Below, piece by piece: positions 6,826 through 6,973 of a DNA stretch of 6,973 nt. The stretch is from Pseudomonadota bacterium. GTDB lineage: Bacteria; Pseudomonadota; Alphaproteobacteria; Caulobacterales; Caulobacteraceae. Position 1 is the first letter of the stretch. The number at the start of each line of letters is the position of its first letter. Location: assembly GCA_023445955.1 (NCBI GenBank), contig JAEXJH010000545.1:1-6973 (forward strand), written 5' to 3'. Below the pieces are notes generated by a model. That model ran no database searches and had not been told where the DNA came from. It worked only from the letters and a program-made list of their open reading frames with translations. Position numbers and translations under genes: made by a program.

Positions 6826-6973
6826 TCATCCCGCGTTCTGGCGTTGCTTGGACGGCTTGGCGCGCGAGGACCCCTTGGTCGTGGTCGTCCCAACTTCGGA
6901 TCGGGCCGCGTCGGCGTCCTCCTCGCCGACCTTCTGCTCGACCGTCGCTGAAAAGCGCTGGTAGGCGCCAAGG
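6826..6973 (-). CDS. C-terminal fragment of an unidentified protein, cut by the right window edge
   Basis: One minus-strand frame is open from the right edge to a TGA at 6826-6828 and gives 48 residues beginning LGAYQRFSATVEQKVGEE and ending SSRAKPSKQRQNAG. The first part looks like an amphipathic helix, and the rest is a Thr/Ser/Lys-rich polar tail of the kind common at bacterial protein C-termini. I do not recognise the family. The composition is more protein-like than the other two minus-strand frames, and the stop lies just 25 bases beyond the stop of the convergent peptidase gene, which fits normal gene packing. No strong terminator is visible in that gap; a weak GCAACG / CGTTGC pair (about 6817-6847) spans it. 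A chance open frame cannot be excluded in such GC-rich DNA. Confidence 0.6.
   Translation of the reverse strand, partial: LGAYQRFSATVEQKVGEEDADAARSEVGTTTTKGSSRAKPSKQRQNAG

Noticed and set aside
5597..6964. 455-codon plus-strand frame overlapping the S41 peptidase in another phase
   Set aside because: Extremely Arg/Gly-rich and without domains. The overlapping frame has a Tat signal and full S41 motifs.
5832..6971. 379-codon minus-strand frame opposite the S41 peptidase
   Set aside because: Arg/Pro/Gly-rich shadow. At the right edge a different minus-strand frame gives a more natural C-terminus.

Overview
The window looks like chromosomal DNA from a GC-rich alphaproteobacterium, most likely Caulobacter or a near relative such as Phenylobacterium. 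This is inferred from the very high GC content, the strong G/C preference at third codon positions and the protein style; no marker gene fixes the taxon. I see no rRNA, tRNA, CRISPR array, insertion sequence or phage gene.

Layout, left to right. (1) Bases 1-1017, minus strand: the 5' part of a membrane sensor histidine kinase with a CHASE4-like sensing domain. It runs off the left edge just after its phospho-accepting His box. Its reading frame is broken once near base 785, where the conserved Trp-Asp motif of the sensing domain lies in the wrong frame. (2) Bases 1257-2135, minus: an NmrA-type NAD(P)-binding reductase-like protein, followed by a hairpin that may end its transcript. (3) Bases 2241-3110, plus: a LysR-family regulator of the CrgA-like group, divergent from the reductase gene across a 105-base gap with short repeats. 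(4) Bases 3111-3285: a short gene-free stretch with two sets of inverted repeats. (5) Bases 3286-3894, minus: a hemerythrin-domain protein with Lys/Ala-rich tails. (6) Bases 4106-5269, plus: an AraC-type regulator fused to about seven membrane helices. Forty bases later comes (7) bases 5310-6800, plus: a Tat-exported S41-family serine peptidase. (8) Bases 6826-6973, minus: the C-terminal 48 residues of an unidentified protein that converges on the peptidase gene.

How the genes may work together. The reductase and LysR genes form a classic divergent regulator/target pair. The membrane AraC regulator and the exported peptidase look like a two-gene operon. It could link an envelope signal to a periplasmic hydrolase, and it is the most interesting candidate system here. 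The histidine kinase and hemerythrin are signalling or redox genes with no clear partner in view.
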